Shown: positions 17,815-27,040 of the stretch, in pieces | How positions within the stretch are numbered: position 1 is the stretch's first letter | How the letters are laid out: each line of letters begins with the position of its first letter | NCBI GenBank assembly: GCA_016845065.1 | Contig: JAERTG010000082.1 | Location: 124,001 to 188,000, forward strand | From: Fidelibacterota bacterium | GTDB lineage: Bacteria; Fidelibacterota; UBA8477; JABMPR01 | Direction: 5' to 3' | DNA length: 64,000 nucleotides | The notes under the pieces: generated by a model | What the model was told of the DNA's origin: nothing | The model's input: the letters and a program-made list of their open reading frames with translations, nothing else | The model's database searches: none | Position numbers and translations under genes: made by a program

Positions 17815-18459
17815 CTAGCTCCTTGTATCGAAATTTTTTCCGGCTTCAATCACAGCCTCGACCAATTCGGTATCATTGACCGTCTCCGTTTTCGTCTCAT
17901 TAAAGAGTTTATAAACCTTGATAGCCATTATGGCCAGCTGTGTTGGGTTGCCAGGTATCTCCTCTGGTGGAAGCAGCTTCCTTTTTTGTGTTAAAAATGA
18001 AGCTGCTTGTTTAACTGCCTTTTGTTCATTGATTTCCCCAGCTTCATTCAGGTTGAATTTCCAGCGTTGAACCTGTTGATTAATGAGGACTTTGTCCTTA
18101 CCACTTATCTGAATACCAGTTGCTGGAAATATTCTGCAATCGTAGCTGCGACAGGTTGCTGGGCGGTGTTCATAAATCGAACATGCGCCCTCTCGTAGCA
18201 TGGGACAATGACCCTTTTCATCGTAGCCCATAAGCACATTTCCTTCTGGCAAACCGGGAGCAGGAAATAACAGCTCTTCTGGAATATGATTCAGGGTCTC
18301 CAATTCATTGGGTTTGATATGGATAAAGTAGGAGGATCGACAACAGGCATTGCATTCTCCGCAGGGAACATCTGTCTCAGCATCTTTCTTAAGCGCGCTG
18401 CGGGTGTCGCGAAGCCAGTCTGAGAAATTTCCTGTCGATAACTCCTGGGATTCTACCAT
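17815..18459 (-). CDS. YkgJ-type cysteine-cluster protein
   Basis: A CxxCxxCC cluster (C33, C36, C39, C40) and a second group CPMLREGAC...CRSYDC (C85, C93, C103, C108) define the YkgJ/UPF0153 family, predicted to chelate zinc or an iron-sulfur cluster; its function is not known. The frame extends to a GTG at 18480 that overlaps the upstream gene by 16 bases. The ATG at 18459, five bases after that gene's stop, is the more natural start (214 residues). Confidence 0.82.
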   Translation of the reverse strand: MVESQELSTGNFSDWLRDTRSALKKDAETDVPCGECNACCRSSYFIHIKPNELETLNHIPEELLFPAPGLPEGNVLMGYDEKGHCPMLREGACSIYEHRPATCRSYDCRIFPATGIQISGKDKVLINQQVQRWKFNLNEAGEINEQKAVKQAASFLTQKRKLLPPEEIPGNPTQLAIMAIKVYKLFNETKTETVNDTELVEAVIEAGKNFDTRS

Positions 18460-18464
18460 AAAAT

Positions 18465-18992
18465 CTAGAAAGCACCCCACTTTTGTTTACCAGGGATATA
18501 ATATGATGGCAATAAGAAGCGAAACATCTTGGCAATGCTGTGCGCTCTGTCGGCCTTCTCTTGACTTTCTTCCAACATTTTATCCAGCTCTTCACCAAAA
18601 GCATCATCGAAAAAGCCTTCAGCAGCTTTTGTTCTATCAGCTTCTGTTGTGAATTGGTTTCTGATTTGACCTAGTTCTCCTGCATCCAGCCAGAAGCCCC
18701 CACAATTGCCACATTCATCTACTTCAACATCCCGTTTAATACTCATGAAATGCTTCATCATGGTTACACCATCACATCTTGGGCAAGGCCGCTTCTTAGT
18801 AAAATCAACAGAAACACTTGGATTCTTTTCAAAATGTAAAAGGGCTTCTCCTGAAGCTTCATGCTTCTCATCAACCCGTTTTAGCTCATGGTTATCAAAC
18901 CAGAGGCCTCCACATCCATTTTTACAGACATCAACAGTGATCTCACCAACCTTTGTGACTACAAGTGTATTGGCACATGCCGGACATTTCAT
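18465..18992 (-). CDS. Double zf-TFIIB zinc-ribbon protein
   Basis: Two zf-TFIIB-type zinc ribbons are visible: C3/C6 with C23/C27 followed by GGLWFDNHEL, and C70/C73 with C94/C97 followed by GGFWLDAGEL. The GG-(F/L)-W-(F/L)-D-x-x-E-L tail is the family signature. After ~residue 115 comes a charged helical stretch and then a short aromatic C-terminus. The role is unknown; such proteins are small cytoplasmic factors. It heads the compact minus-strand series that runs through YkgJ, the beta-lactamase and DUF188. Confidence 0.85.
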   Translation of the reverse strand: MKCPACANTLVVTKVGEITVDVCKNGCGGLWFDNHELKRVDEKHEASGEALLHFEKNPSVSVDFTKKRPCPRCDGVTMMKHFMSIKRDVEVDECGNCGGFWLDAGELGQIRNQFTTEADRTKAAEGFFDDAFGEELDKMLEESQEKADRAHSIAKMFRFLLPSYYIPGKQKWGAF

Positions 18993-19089
18993 TTCATACC
19001 CCTATCCTGTGTATTGATTAATAAAAAATTAATAGTTAGATAATTTCCAGTTTAAACCTGCGTATCAAAGCTAAAACTTTCCTCAAGGT

Positions 19090-19455
19090 TCAGCCATCAT
19101 CCCGATGAACACTTGCTGGAGAAAATGCAGGTAAACATACTGCTATGTACTCAGCACCTTCATCCATGGGGGTGCTATAACGTACCCACTCTCCTGGATC
19201 CGTGACAATTGATTGCCCGGCCATTACATCGCAGGTGCCACCCGTGTATTCAACATGCAGTTGTCCCTTCAAAACCAGGGTGATCTCCATAAAATCAGGT
19301 CGCTGACCTGGCTCCACCCACCCACCAGGAGAAACCATTCGGGCTACACTCACTTCACCATTTTTTGAATTGACATGACCAACATATTCTTCGATACGTT
19401 TTGGTTTGTTACCAGCTGATTCAATAATAGTTGGCGAATCAATTATCCTGGGCAT
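19090..19455 (-). CDS. Cupin-domain protein
   Basis: A 121-residue single cupin. The barrel strands are visible as WVEPGQRPDFMEITLVLKGQLHVEYTGGTCDVMAGQSIVTDPGEWVRYSTP. The usual His ligands of motif 1 are largely replaced (PGQRPDFMEIT keeps the Glu), and motif 2 has no clear His either. A metal-free ligand-binding or structural role is therefore possible. Intergenic distances on both sides (97 and 37 bp) give no firm operon link. Confidence 0.7.
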   Translation of the reverse strand: MPRIIDSPTIIESAGNKPKRIEEYVGHVNSKNGEVSVARMVSPGGWVEPGQRPDFMEITLVLKGQLHVEYTGGTCDVMAGQSIVTDPGEWVRYSTPMDEGAEYIAVCLPAFSPASVHRDDG

Positions 19456-19492
19456 GTCTTACCCTCCTTCATGGATTGAACATTTAGTTCAA

Positions 19493-21847
19493 TCATTTTA
19501 AAAGCAACATTTTGTGAGATGATGCAAAGTGACCCTGATGCATTTTCACAAAATAAATTCCAGCAGAAACATTGTCCCCTGACTCATCCAGCCCATTCCA
19601 GGTAGTAGCGTATTCACCTCTGTTTTGGAAGGTTTCCACCAGTTTTTTTACTTCTGTTCCTTTTAAATCAAGAATGGACAGCTCCACAAATCCGCTTTCT
19701 GGAACTTCATAGCCGAGGACGGTTTCAGCATTAAATGGATTGGGGTAATTCGTTAGAGAGAAGTTGTCTGGCAGGGGCTTGGATACATTCATGCCCGAGG
19801 GGTTATTAGAACCTTCAGGGCTGGGATTGTCAAAATGAATCCAATCCAATCCACCATCAGGAGATCGCCCATATGAGACATCTTGTTGCTGAGGGCCAAA
19901 ATTAATGGCATCGATAATGGTTTCCCCATCAATGTCTACCAGGGCTATAAATTCCCCTCCACGGCTCAGCTTAAAATTTGTGTGAAGATCGGGTTGCTCC
20001 TGATCCTCATCGCACCACACTATTAAGTATCCCCCGAACGCCAAGGTCAGACCTCCAGAAGGAAACATCCATTTTGTGAGATTAGCTGGATCATCTGTGA
20101 GATACATACCGCTCAACAGCATATCCTCTGGACCTGTATTATATATTTCCAGCCAATCGTCATATTCTCCTGAGGCATCTTGATTGCTGGCCACATTATC
20201 AGCCAAAAATTCATTTATGCGTAATGGGTTGGTTGAACCGCCTGGGACCTGAATAAACTTGAAGTCACTTCGAGGGTAGATCATACTCTGACTATTCAGA
20301 TCCACTGCACTTACTTGAAACCGGCCATGACCGAATTCGCCCATTGGGGGAATTACCCCCACCCAGCGATCCGATTCCTCAATGGATTGTGGATTTTCAA
20401 TAGGTTCAAAATGCATGGGGTAAGACAGCACCACCCCCAATACTCCAGGATGATAGGCAATGGTTAAGCTATCCAGACCAATATCGCTGTATGCTGCAAC
20501 ACTCACATAAATACTGTCGTTCGGTCCTGGAATGAGTGGCCAGTATTGCAGATCATAAATAATTGGAGGAGCGGTTTCATATACAAGTTGGGTTTCCAAA
20601 GAAGCATGACGCTCATTAATGAATTGCTTCAGCCCTTTTTTAACATGTTGGTTGGAATAGGGATTCGGAGAATATGACTGGTGAAAATCGGGAATACTAA
20701 AACCATAGTCCAAGGTTCTGAAGCTATCAAGTTCCGCCCAGGGAGTGATCATCTCCTTCAGGTCATCGAGTTGGGATTCCCATAGGCTTAGATCAGTGAT
20801 GTTATCCTGATAATACTCCAGAATATGTGTGTATAAATTTCTGTACTGGGTATTGTTCATTATTTCTTCCATGAGAGGTCGGGGTCCGGGCTGATTGCCT
20901 TGAGACTCCTCAATGGTCATAAAACTATATGGGTTCACTTGAGTCCAATCTACATAGAACCAGTCGATACCTAAATTATTGTCATAGTCGTAGGGTATAA
21001 ATCGAATTCGATCCAGGCTGGGATCATGATACAGATAATAATTGTTTCTGAGAAACCAATAATCATCCCAATTTCCCATGAGAACATTCATTGCTGCATA
21101 TTTCAGGACATCGGGAACCACCAGGACTTGCTCCAATGAGTCGGGGAAGAGAGCTGGGGGTGTGTCGTGAAGAATGGTAATCAGTCTGGCTAACTCATTG
21201 TAATCATATTCGTCCTCATTGGTTTTTAACTCGTAGGGACGTGTTTCATCTTGATAGGGGTGATAATCACTTGCATTGGGGCCTCTATAGGTGAGATCTG
21301 CAGGCCAGAGACATTTCCACAGATTCCCTGTATCATCTTCAAAATGGTTTTTCAAGAATTCTTCATCAATATGTTCAATTGAAATGTAAAGACCGTAATA
21401 TTCACCATTGATGTATACGGCACAATGTGCTGCTCTGGTAGTGGCCATATTATTTTTCTGATAGTGATCCCATGATATTTTGCTACGAATAATGGAGGGA
21501 TCATTGTGCTCTCCATTCAGATTCATCTTTTCCACATCATAAAATTTTCGCCCTGGTTCAAACGTATTAAAGGACAACTTGAATGATTTTTTCTGGGCAT
21601 TTCGTGAAGTATTGCCCCTGAGGCGAAATCCGACGTTTTCAATAGTTTCATCAATGAAGGCATTGGTGAAATGTACCGATGCAAGGTGCATAGAGTCACT
21701 ATGTACATGATCATACATCCAAATGAGACCCGCTGGGTCCATATTTACTTCGATGATGGCGACCTGGCTGTCGTCATATAGTAAATCAAGATCAGTGGCA
21801 ATGAGAGCCAGTGGAAGAAGCAGAAGAATTTTAATCGTGAATTTCAT
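19493..21847 (-). CDS. Secreted CotH-kinase-family protein with lamin-tail domain and sorting tail
   Basis: A 784-residue exported protein. After the signal peptide comes a CotH domain (~40-460): GFRLRGNTSR, KKSFKLSF, INGEYYGLYISIEHIDEEFLKNHF and FIPYDYDNNLG, the acidic metal-binding motif of CotH protein kinases. A bacterial Ig-like region (~460-575) follows. A lamin-tail domain (~575-690, INEFLADN... DDWLEIYNTG) comes next, and then the sorting module with NYPNPFNAET (~715-784). CotH proteins phosphorylate extracellular proteins in spores and fungi; the role of the sorting-tail versions is not established. Surface location is inferred. Confidence 0.87.
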   Translation of the reverse strand: MKFTIKILLLLPLALIATDLDLLYDDSQVAIIEVNMDPAGLIWMYDHVHSDSMHLASVHFTNAFIDETIENVGFRLRGNTSRNAQKKSFKLSFNTFEPGRKFYDVEKMNLNGEHNDPSIIRSKISWDHYQKNNMATTRAAHCAVYINGEYYGLYISIEHIDEEFLKNHFEDDTGNLWKCLWPADLTYRGPNASDYHPYQDETRPYELKTNEDEYDYNELARLITILHDTPPALFPDSLEQVLVVPDVLKYAAMNVLMGNWDDYWFLRNNYYLYHDPSLDRIRFIPYDYDNNLGIDWFYVDWTQVNPYSFMTIEESQGNQPGPRPLMEEIMNNTQYRNLYTHILEYYQDNITDLSLWESQLDDLKEMITPWAELDSFRTLDYGFSIPDFHQSYSPNPYSNQHVKKGLKQFINERHASLETQLVYETAPPIIYDLQYWPLIPGPNDSIYVSVAAYSDIGLDSLTIAYHPGVLGVVLSYPMHFEPIENPQSIEESDRWVGVIPPMGEFGHGRFQVSAVDLNSQSMIYPRSDFKFIQVPGGSTNPLRINEFLADNVASNQDASGEYDDWLEIYNTGPEDMLLSGMYLTDDPANLTKWMFPSGGLTLAFGGYLIVWCDEDQEQPDLHTNFKLSRGGEFIALVDIDGETIIDAINFGPQQQDVSYGRSPDGGLDWIHFDNPSPEGSNNPSGMNVSKPLPDNFSLTNYPNPFNAETVLGYEVPESGFVELSILDLKGTEVKKLVETFQNRGEYATTWNGLDESGDNVSAGIYFVKMHQGHFASSHKMLLLK

Positions 21848-21881
21848 GCCAGCAATTTAGGCAGAACTCTGAGTTCAGAAA

Positions 21882-22826
21882 TTATGATTTCAATTCAGTG
21901 AGTTGAACTTTTCGGGCGGCCACTATGCCAATATTCAGTTCAAAACCGATAATGATGGCGAGGGCATAACAAAAAATCATCAACATAATAATAGGCAAGG
22001 TTCCAATAGAGCCATAAAGCGCATTATAGCGACTAAAATGATCGATGTAGAAGCCAAAGCCGGTGGTGATTAAAATGGATAAGGCTGTAGCCAGACTCGC
22101 CCCTGCAGAAATGAATCTGTACTGACTCTTTTTTGAGGGTCCCCAAAAGTAGAGAAATGAGTAGGCAAAATAAAACACACCCAAAATGACGACCCACTTC
22201 CCAATGTTTACCGCATAGTAGAGCCAACCTTGAATCATGAGTTCCTTTAATACTAGAAAATCCATGAGTCTGTGGGTAATAGTCATAAGAGAAACACCTA
22301 TTGTGACCAGTGAGACCAGTGAGACCATAAGAATGAAGGCGATGGCTCTTTGCATCAGCCAACTCCTGCTCTCCTCCACATGAATGGAGAAATTGAAGGC
22401 ATCAATCAAAGCAACGATACCGTTGGTAGAGAAAACCAGGGCAAAGGCAAAACCAAATGATAGCAAGCCACCGTGTTTGATAGTGATGATGTCTTCAATA
22501 ATACGTTGGACCACAGTATATGTACTTACAGGTAAGATGGATTGAATCATCAGAAGTAGATCACTTTGAAAGTCATCTATGGGAATGATTGGGATTAGCG
22601 TGAAGAGAAAAAGGATGGCCGGAAAGACTGCCAATACCAGGTTAAAAGAAACTGCTTCCGCTCTTGAAATCACACGGCCATCTCGAATGCCTCTAAAGAA
22701 AAAAAGCAATACATTGAAAACGGGGACACGATCGAATCCAGGAAACGACACCTGTTTTGCCCGATTGATGAGTGGAATTATCCAGCGAAACTGTTTTCTG
22801 TAGTAAAAGTGGTGCTGGTCATTCAT
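21882..22826 (-). CDS. YihY/BrkB-family inner-membrane protein
   Basis: A 314-residue membrane protein with six hydrophobic segments and the family signature SRAEAVSFNLVLAVFPAILFLFTLIP near residues 55-80. GFAFALVFSTNGIVALIDAFN and, near the C-terminus, YNALYGSIGTLPIIMLMIFCYALAIIIGFELN complete the YihY domain. Once annotated as RNase BN, this is now regarded as a membrane protein of uncertain, possibly transport, function. Confidence 0.87.
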   Translation of the reverse strand: MNDQHHFYYRKQFRWIIPLINRAKQVSFPGFDRVPVFNVLLFFFRGIRDGRVISRAEAVSFNLVLAVFPAILFLFTLIPIIPIDDFQSDLLLMIQSILPVSTYTVVQRIIEDIITIKHGGLLSFGFAFALVFSTNGIVALIDAFNFSIHVEESRSWLMQRAIAFILMVSLVSLVTIGVSLMTITHRLMDFLVLKELMIQGWLYYAVNIGKWVVILGVFYFAYSFLYFWGPSKKSQYRFISAGASLATALSILITTGFGFYIDHFSRYNALYGSIGTLPIIMLMIFCYALAIIIGFELNIGIVAARKVQLTELKS

Positions 22827-22894
22827 AGTTAATCCGAGAACCTACAAAATTAAATTCTGCGAGCAATTTCTTTTCATGATGCGAATGGATTTAT

Positions 22895-23671
22895 CTAGAA
22901 GTTGTATTCCCGATTCAGGACTGCTGAGCGTGCTTCAACGACTGCAGCTTCTGCATTGAGTGTGATGGCTATGTAAATCTTAAGGATTTCAGAATATTCC
23001 TCAATTTTGTTGATAGTTTCCTCTTCCTTTTTTAGTGAATAGGATGAGTCAAGCTCAACAGTCTTTTCTCTGTATCTCTTTATTCTGCTATCAATTCGCC
23101 TCACTACAATTCGGGTGTAATTCTGTCGACGATAGATATCATGGAGTTCTTTTACTATTGGATTATCAAGCATTTGAGGATTCAAAACGAAGAGATCATT
23201 AATCTCATCACGTAGGGGATTGATCTTTGAAGCCTCGCTTGCTGCCTGGGCGTATAGTTTGGTTACTTCATTGATTAGTTTAATAGTGTGATCTGAGGTT
23301 CCGCTAATGCGATAATCTTTCATCTCATCAAACCACTTCAATTCTGAGCTAAGATGATCAATCGTTTGCTGCTCAAAATGAGGGGCAATCCCTCTGATCA
23401 GGGTAACAAGATAGTTCATATTATCTATAAGTTGGGCCCGCAGTCGGCTACGTTTCTGTCTTGTACGCAATACAGATTCAATGATTCTTACGCTTAACCA
23501 CACTCCCAATAATTCTGTTCCAATATTGGGAACAATGGATTCCATGAATATTGCTTCGGAATGCACTCCATCCAGACTATTCATATAATATATCATCAAT
23601 CCTAAGCCGAGACCGAATACGGGGATATCAATAAACGACCAGCGAACGAACCATTTTTTTAAGTAATTCAT
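22895..23671 (-). CDS. Hypothetical protein with two N-terminal membrane helices and long helical domain
   Basis: I recognise no family. From the ATG at 23671 (258 residues) there are two hydrophobic helices (~12-30 and ~48-66), then a highly charged, mostly helical cytoplasmic region. It contains basic segments (RTRQKRSRLRAQ; RRQNYTRIVVRRIDSRIKRYREK) and a likely coiled coil (~190-225, KKEEETINKIEEYSEILKIY). The frame extends to 23731 but that would overlap the esterase gene; the ATG at 23671 is 10 bases after its stop. Co-transcription with the secreted esterase is likely. Confidence 0.6.
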   Translation of the reverse strand: MNYLKKWFVRWSFIDIPVFGLGLGLMIYYMNSLDGVHSEAIFMESIVPNIGTELLGVWLSVRIIESVLRTRQKRSRLRAQLIDNMNYLVTLIRGIAPHFEQQTIDHLSSELKWFDEMKDYRISGTSDHTIKLINEVTKLYAQAASEASKINPLRDEINDLFVLNPQMLDNPIVKELHDIYRRQNYTRIVVRRIDSRIKRYREKTVELDSSYSLKKEEETINKIEEYSEILKIYIAITLNAEAAVVEARSAVLNREYNF

Positions 23672-23681
23672 GTTTAAACCA

Positions 23682-25139
23682 TCATTTAAGGAAGAGCATT
23701 TTGCGAACGTCAGAAAAGTCATCTGTGACAAGTCGATACAAATAAACTCCAGCGGGCAGATTGCCTCCCCTGAATGTTATCTCATAAGAACCTGAATTTT
23801 GATAATTTTGAACCAGCGTAATTATTTCTCTACCAAGGCCATCGTAAATTTTTAGACTTACATTTCCTGGTCGTTTAAGGTCATAACTAATCTTTGTATT
23901 GGGATTAAAGGGATTTGGATAATTCTGACTTAATGTAAATACCTCAGGAGTTAGCTGTTCATTCTCTTCAAACGGGTAGAAATAAGTTAGGATGTCATCG
24001 ACTGTGGCTCTCCAGAACCCCCAGTTATGTCCCTCTGGGTATTCAGCCCAATTAAAGGTATAGCCTTTGTCCAAAAGAATGTCTCTCAATGCCCGTAAAT
24101 CAAGGTGGATGGGATGTTCATAAGTACCCCAAATAGCGTAAAAGTTAATGTCCTTTACTGGACCATCTGCCAGCAGTCTGAAAACATCATACGATGGACG
24201 AAAAGCAGCTGAATTCAGTCCACAGTTACCAAATACATCTGCATACTGATACGCTATGTAGGCACTAATATTGCCCCCATATGATGGTCCAATTACCAAG
24301 CGACCATCGGGGCTCTCAATAGTATTGTACATACTATCTATGTAGGCAGTGAGATGTGTGGCAAAGAATTCTGCATAAGTGTCTTTCTGGCCAACCAGAT
24401 ATTCTAGTCCACGATTATATGGATTTACATAGACTGAAATTACAGGTTCAATCTCCTGATAATACACCAGGTTATTTATGATGTTTTTTGCCTTAGCGCC
24501 ACTTTGACTCAGGTATCCGCTACCATCCTGAAAATAGACAACGGGATAGCCCTCCTCCCTTTGCGAATCATATCCAGGAGGTAAATAAGTATTGACCCGA
24601 TATGATTTATCAATGTCATTCGCAAAATACTCAAGCAGAGCTGTTTCAAGCTCGCCCTCTGGCACGGCTTCGATGTATTCAATTTCCCAGGGGTGTACAT
24701 ATTCGGGCATAGCTAATTCTGAAGCCGCGCTTATATATCCAGTCGCAGGGCGAGGGTTTTCGCGATCTCTGACAAACTCATTATCTATATAAAAAGCATA
24801 GTCAAAGCGGGCGTTTGGTTCAAACACCATTTGATGATACCAAAAATTTGTACTGTCAATATGATGAATGGGCCTTTTAAAGCTCGCAGCCCAATTATTG
24901 AAATCACCCCCAATAGCTACATTGTCTTCATTACTAATGTGGATAAAGGTTACGAGAGAATCATTAATTATTGGTATGGATCCTTGACGAGCCTGGACCA
25001 TGAAATCATCAATAGCGGTTTGCTTTGAAGCCCTGGTGGTCAGCGTGTCAAGGGTTGTTAAAAGGGATTCAAACGGGGTTTGAGAAAACACATTCTGCAT
25101 GCAAAATATCAACAGGACTACTCGCAATAAAAGGTTCAT
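23682..25139 (-). CDS. Secreted esterase (enterochelin-esterase-like alpha/beta hydrolase) with E-set domain and sorting tail
   Basis: After a signal peptide (ending VFSQ) an early-set/CBM48-like domain (~60-125, IGGDFNNWAASFKR) precedes an alpha/beta hydrolase of the D-type esterase (Fes) family: YLPPGYDSQREEGYPVVYFQDG, nucleophile Ser286 in IGPSYGGN, and His371 in PEGHNWGFW. The same order (E-set then esterase) is found in enterochelin esterases and in feruloyl/acetyl-xylan esterases. The C-terminus (~395-485) is a sorting module with NYPNPFNPNT. Export to the surface or medium is expected; the ester substrate is unknown. Confidence 0.87.
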   Translation of the reverse strand: MNLLLRVVLLIFCMQNVFSQTPFESLLTTLDTLTTRASKQTAIDDFMVQARQGSIPIINDSLVTFIHISNEDNVAIGGDFNNWAASFKRPIHHIDSTNFWYHQMVFEPNARFDYAFYIDNEFVRDRENPRPATGYISAASELAMPEYVHPWEIEYIEAVPEGELETALLEYFANDIDKSYRVNTYLPPGYDSQREEGYPVVYFQDGSGYLSQSGAKAKNIINNLVYYQEIEPVISVYVNPYNRGLEYLVGQKDTYAEFFATHLTAYIDSMYNTIESPDGRLVIGPSYGGNISAYIAYQYADVFGNCGLNSAAFRPSYDVFRLLADGPVKDINFYAIWGTYEHPIHLDLRALRDILLDKGYTFNWAEYPEGHNWGFWRATVDDILTYFYPFEENEQLTPEVFTLSQNYPNPFNPNTKISYDLKRPGNVSLKIYDGLGREIITLVQNYQNSGSYEITFRGGNLPAGVYLYRLVTDDFSDVRKMLFLK

Positions 25140-25213
25140 TACTTACCTCTATATTCAAGCCCCCTTTTATGTATGTCTTACAAGCTTAAATTAATTTCAA
25201 GCCTGAGTAAAGG

Positions 25214-26566
25214 CTAATGCACATCGTAGATACTACCACCAATAAACTCTCGAAAATGAGAGGTTTCAGGGATGGGTGATTCATCAGTAACAGGGGTAAT
25301 TGACTCAAGCATTTCCCTGACCCGTTTCGCTCTCAGATAGGCATCTACACGACGTGGATCATCCTTATAGTCTTTTTCCCATTCCTTGAAGTGCTCTAAC
25401 AAACGATTTCGCATCACAGGTAATTCGTAGGGTACAGCTCCATTGATAACATAGTCAGCTGTTGTGATATACGGCAGGATGTTGCGAAGTTCTGCATTTC
25501 GCACATAGTGCCAGTGTGTCAAAGTTTGGCGAGGATCATACGCTCTGTGTTGCTCATCGCGAATCATCCGACGCATAAGCCTAAGATCTGTCCAACGAAT
25601 AAATTTTCCGTTGTCGCCCTTCATTTGAAGTAAGGTCTCAATATATACTTTAAATATTGTGCTCTCATCAATACCATTGAGCATATCACCATATAGTCCA
25701 TGAAGACTATCGATAAGGATGACATCTGTAGACTTGATCTTCATGGGAATCTGATCCAGGGTCCGAGTGCCTGTTTTAAAATCATATGACGGGGTCATTA
25801 CTTCTTCACCAGCCAACAGTTGTTTGATATGCTGGTTTATCAGGGGTAGGTCCAAAGCCTGAGGTGTCTCAAAATCATGATCACCAAACTCATCAACAGG
25901 ATGCATTGCCAGATCAAAAAAGTAGTGGTCAACATTCAACTCAACCAGACCCATTCCCTTTTTCGACAAGTAGTGAGCCAGCTTGCGTGTTGTTGTGGTC
26001 TTTCCAGATGACGATGGACCCGCTACGACAACGATCCGTGTATTTCCATCGCGTTCTGCGATAAGCTCAGCGGCTGCCTGTACATCGTACTCATAAGCTT
26101 CGTCTGATTCCAGACATATCTGAGGAAATTCACCCCTGGCGATACGCTGATTCAATTTTTCCACGGAATTAAGATCGTGGTCCGATGCCCAGACAAGTAC
26201 CTCATAAATTTTTTGATACGGGATATTCCCAGTGTGAAGGGTGCTCTTGCTTAGCTTGGCTTTACGCTTCTCATTCTGGGTCGCACGATATACGATAAAA
26301 TGTTTGGCTACCGTTGCGTGACCCTCTTCAATCAGGACTTTTTCAACAATATCCTGAATCTGCTCCACCATGGGGGGATGATCGACAGAATAATTTTTAC
26401 AAATAATACCCTCAATTATCAAAGAAAGTTCATCTGCTTTGTCCTTGTCACGACCACCAACAGCAACAGCTGCTCTATAGATAGCATTGCTGATCCTTTG
26501 GCGAGAATAAGGGACATAGGTTCCATCTCGCTTGAATACATGGGTAAGATTACATACTTCACTCAT
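25214..26566 (-). CDS. ATP-cone domain fused to uridine-kinase-like nucleoside kinase
   Basis: Residues ~8-96 form an ATP-cone (FKRDGTYVPYSRQRISNAIYRAA ... FIVYRATQNEKR), the nucleotide-sensing domain of ribonucleotide reductases and NrdR. After a linker comes a phosphoribulokinase/uridine-kinase domain with P-loop AGPSSSGKTTTTRKL (~183-197), LNVDHYFFD, TPSYDFKTGTR and ILIDSLHGLY. The enzyme probably phosphorylates a nucleoside or related alcohol under allosteric control by (d)ATP; that control is inferred. The ATG at 26566 is used (GGTGA eight bases upstream) instead of the TTG at 26578. It overlaps the TPM gene by eight bases. Confidence 0.82.
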   Translation of the reverse strand: MSEVCNLTHVFKRDGTYVPYSRQRISNAIYRAAVAVGGRDKDKADELSLIIEGIICKNYSVDHPPMVEQIQDIVEKVLIEEGHATVAKHFIVYRATQNEKRKAKLSKSTLHTGNIPYQKIYEVLVWASDHDLNSVEKLNQRIARGEFPQICLESDEAYEYDVQAAAELIAERDGNTRIVVVAGPSSSGKTTTTRKLAHYLSKKGMGLVELNVDHYFFDLAMHPVDEFGDHDFETPQALDLPLINQHIKQLLAGEEVMTPSYDFKTGTRTLDQIPMKIKSTDVILIDSLHGLYGDMLNGIDESTIFKVYIETLLQMKGDNGKFIRWTDLRLMRRMIRDEQHRAYDPRQTLTHWHYVRNAELRNILPYITTADYVINGAVPYELPVMRNRLLEHFKEWEKDYKDDPRRVDAYLRAKRVREMLESITPVTDESPIPETSHFREFIGGSIYDVH

Positions 26567-27020
26567 CACTGTCACCAAACTTTATATCATCGCTTAATTC
26601 ATTGACATCGTCTTCAGCAACAGGAAAATATTTGGCAAGGTTTTCACCCAGTTTATGTATTCCAGCCAATAGACCTTCACGCATATTACCCTGGGAAAAC
26701 TGCGTCCGCATTTCATCCACGGTTGCTTCCCAGAAATCTGCAGGAACCTTCTCATGGATACCCACATCACCATAAACAGCAAATTTCTGCTCAGAAAGAA
26801 AAAGTACGATTAGCGTCGCATTGCGTTCATTGGTCTGATGCAGTTTGGCCTTTTCAAATATGCGCTTGGCCGTTTTGTAGGGTTGATTGTAGGAGGTCGT
26901 GTTGAAACTAATAACGATTTCACCGCTCGTACGACCTTCAAAGGTGCTGATGGCAGCAGATACATCCTCCAAATCCTGATCACTAAAAATCTCTTTTGCC
27001 AGTTTCTCAGCTTTACTCAT
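26559..27020 (-). CDS. TPM-domain protein, soluble
   Basis: A 153-residue protein consisting of the TPM (TLP18.3/Psb32/MOLO-1) domain: AISTFEGRTSGEIVISFN, NATLIVLFLSEQKFAVYGDVGIHEKVPADFW and an amphipathic C-terminal helix with GNMREGLLAGIHKLGENLAKYFP. It has neither a signal peptide nor a membrane helix, unlike the YgcG-type relatives. A phosphatase activity is reported for the plant member, but here the function is open. It is 20 bp downstream of the RNase E/G gene and overlaps the ATP-cone kinase gene. Confidence 0.82.
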   Translation of the reverse strand: MSKAEKLAKEIFSDQDLEDVSAAISTFEGRTSGEIVISFNTTSYNQPYKTAKRIFEKAKLHQTNERNATLIVLFLSEQKFAVYGDVGIHEKVPADFWEATVDEMRTQFSQGNMREGLLAGIHKLGENLAKYFPVAEDDVNELSDDIKFGDSDE

Positions 27021-27040
27021 AGGATCTCCTCATACCGACA

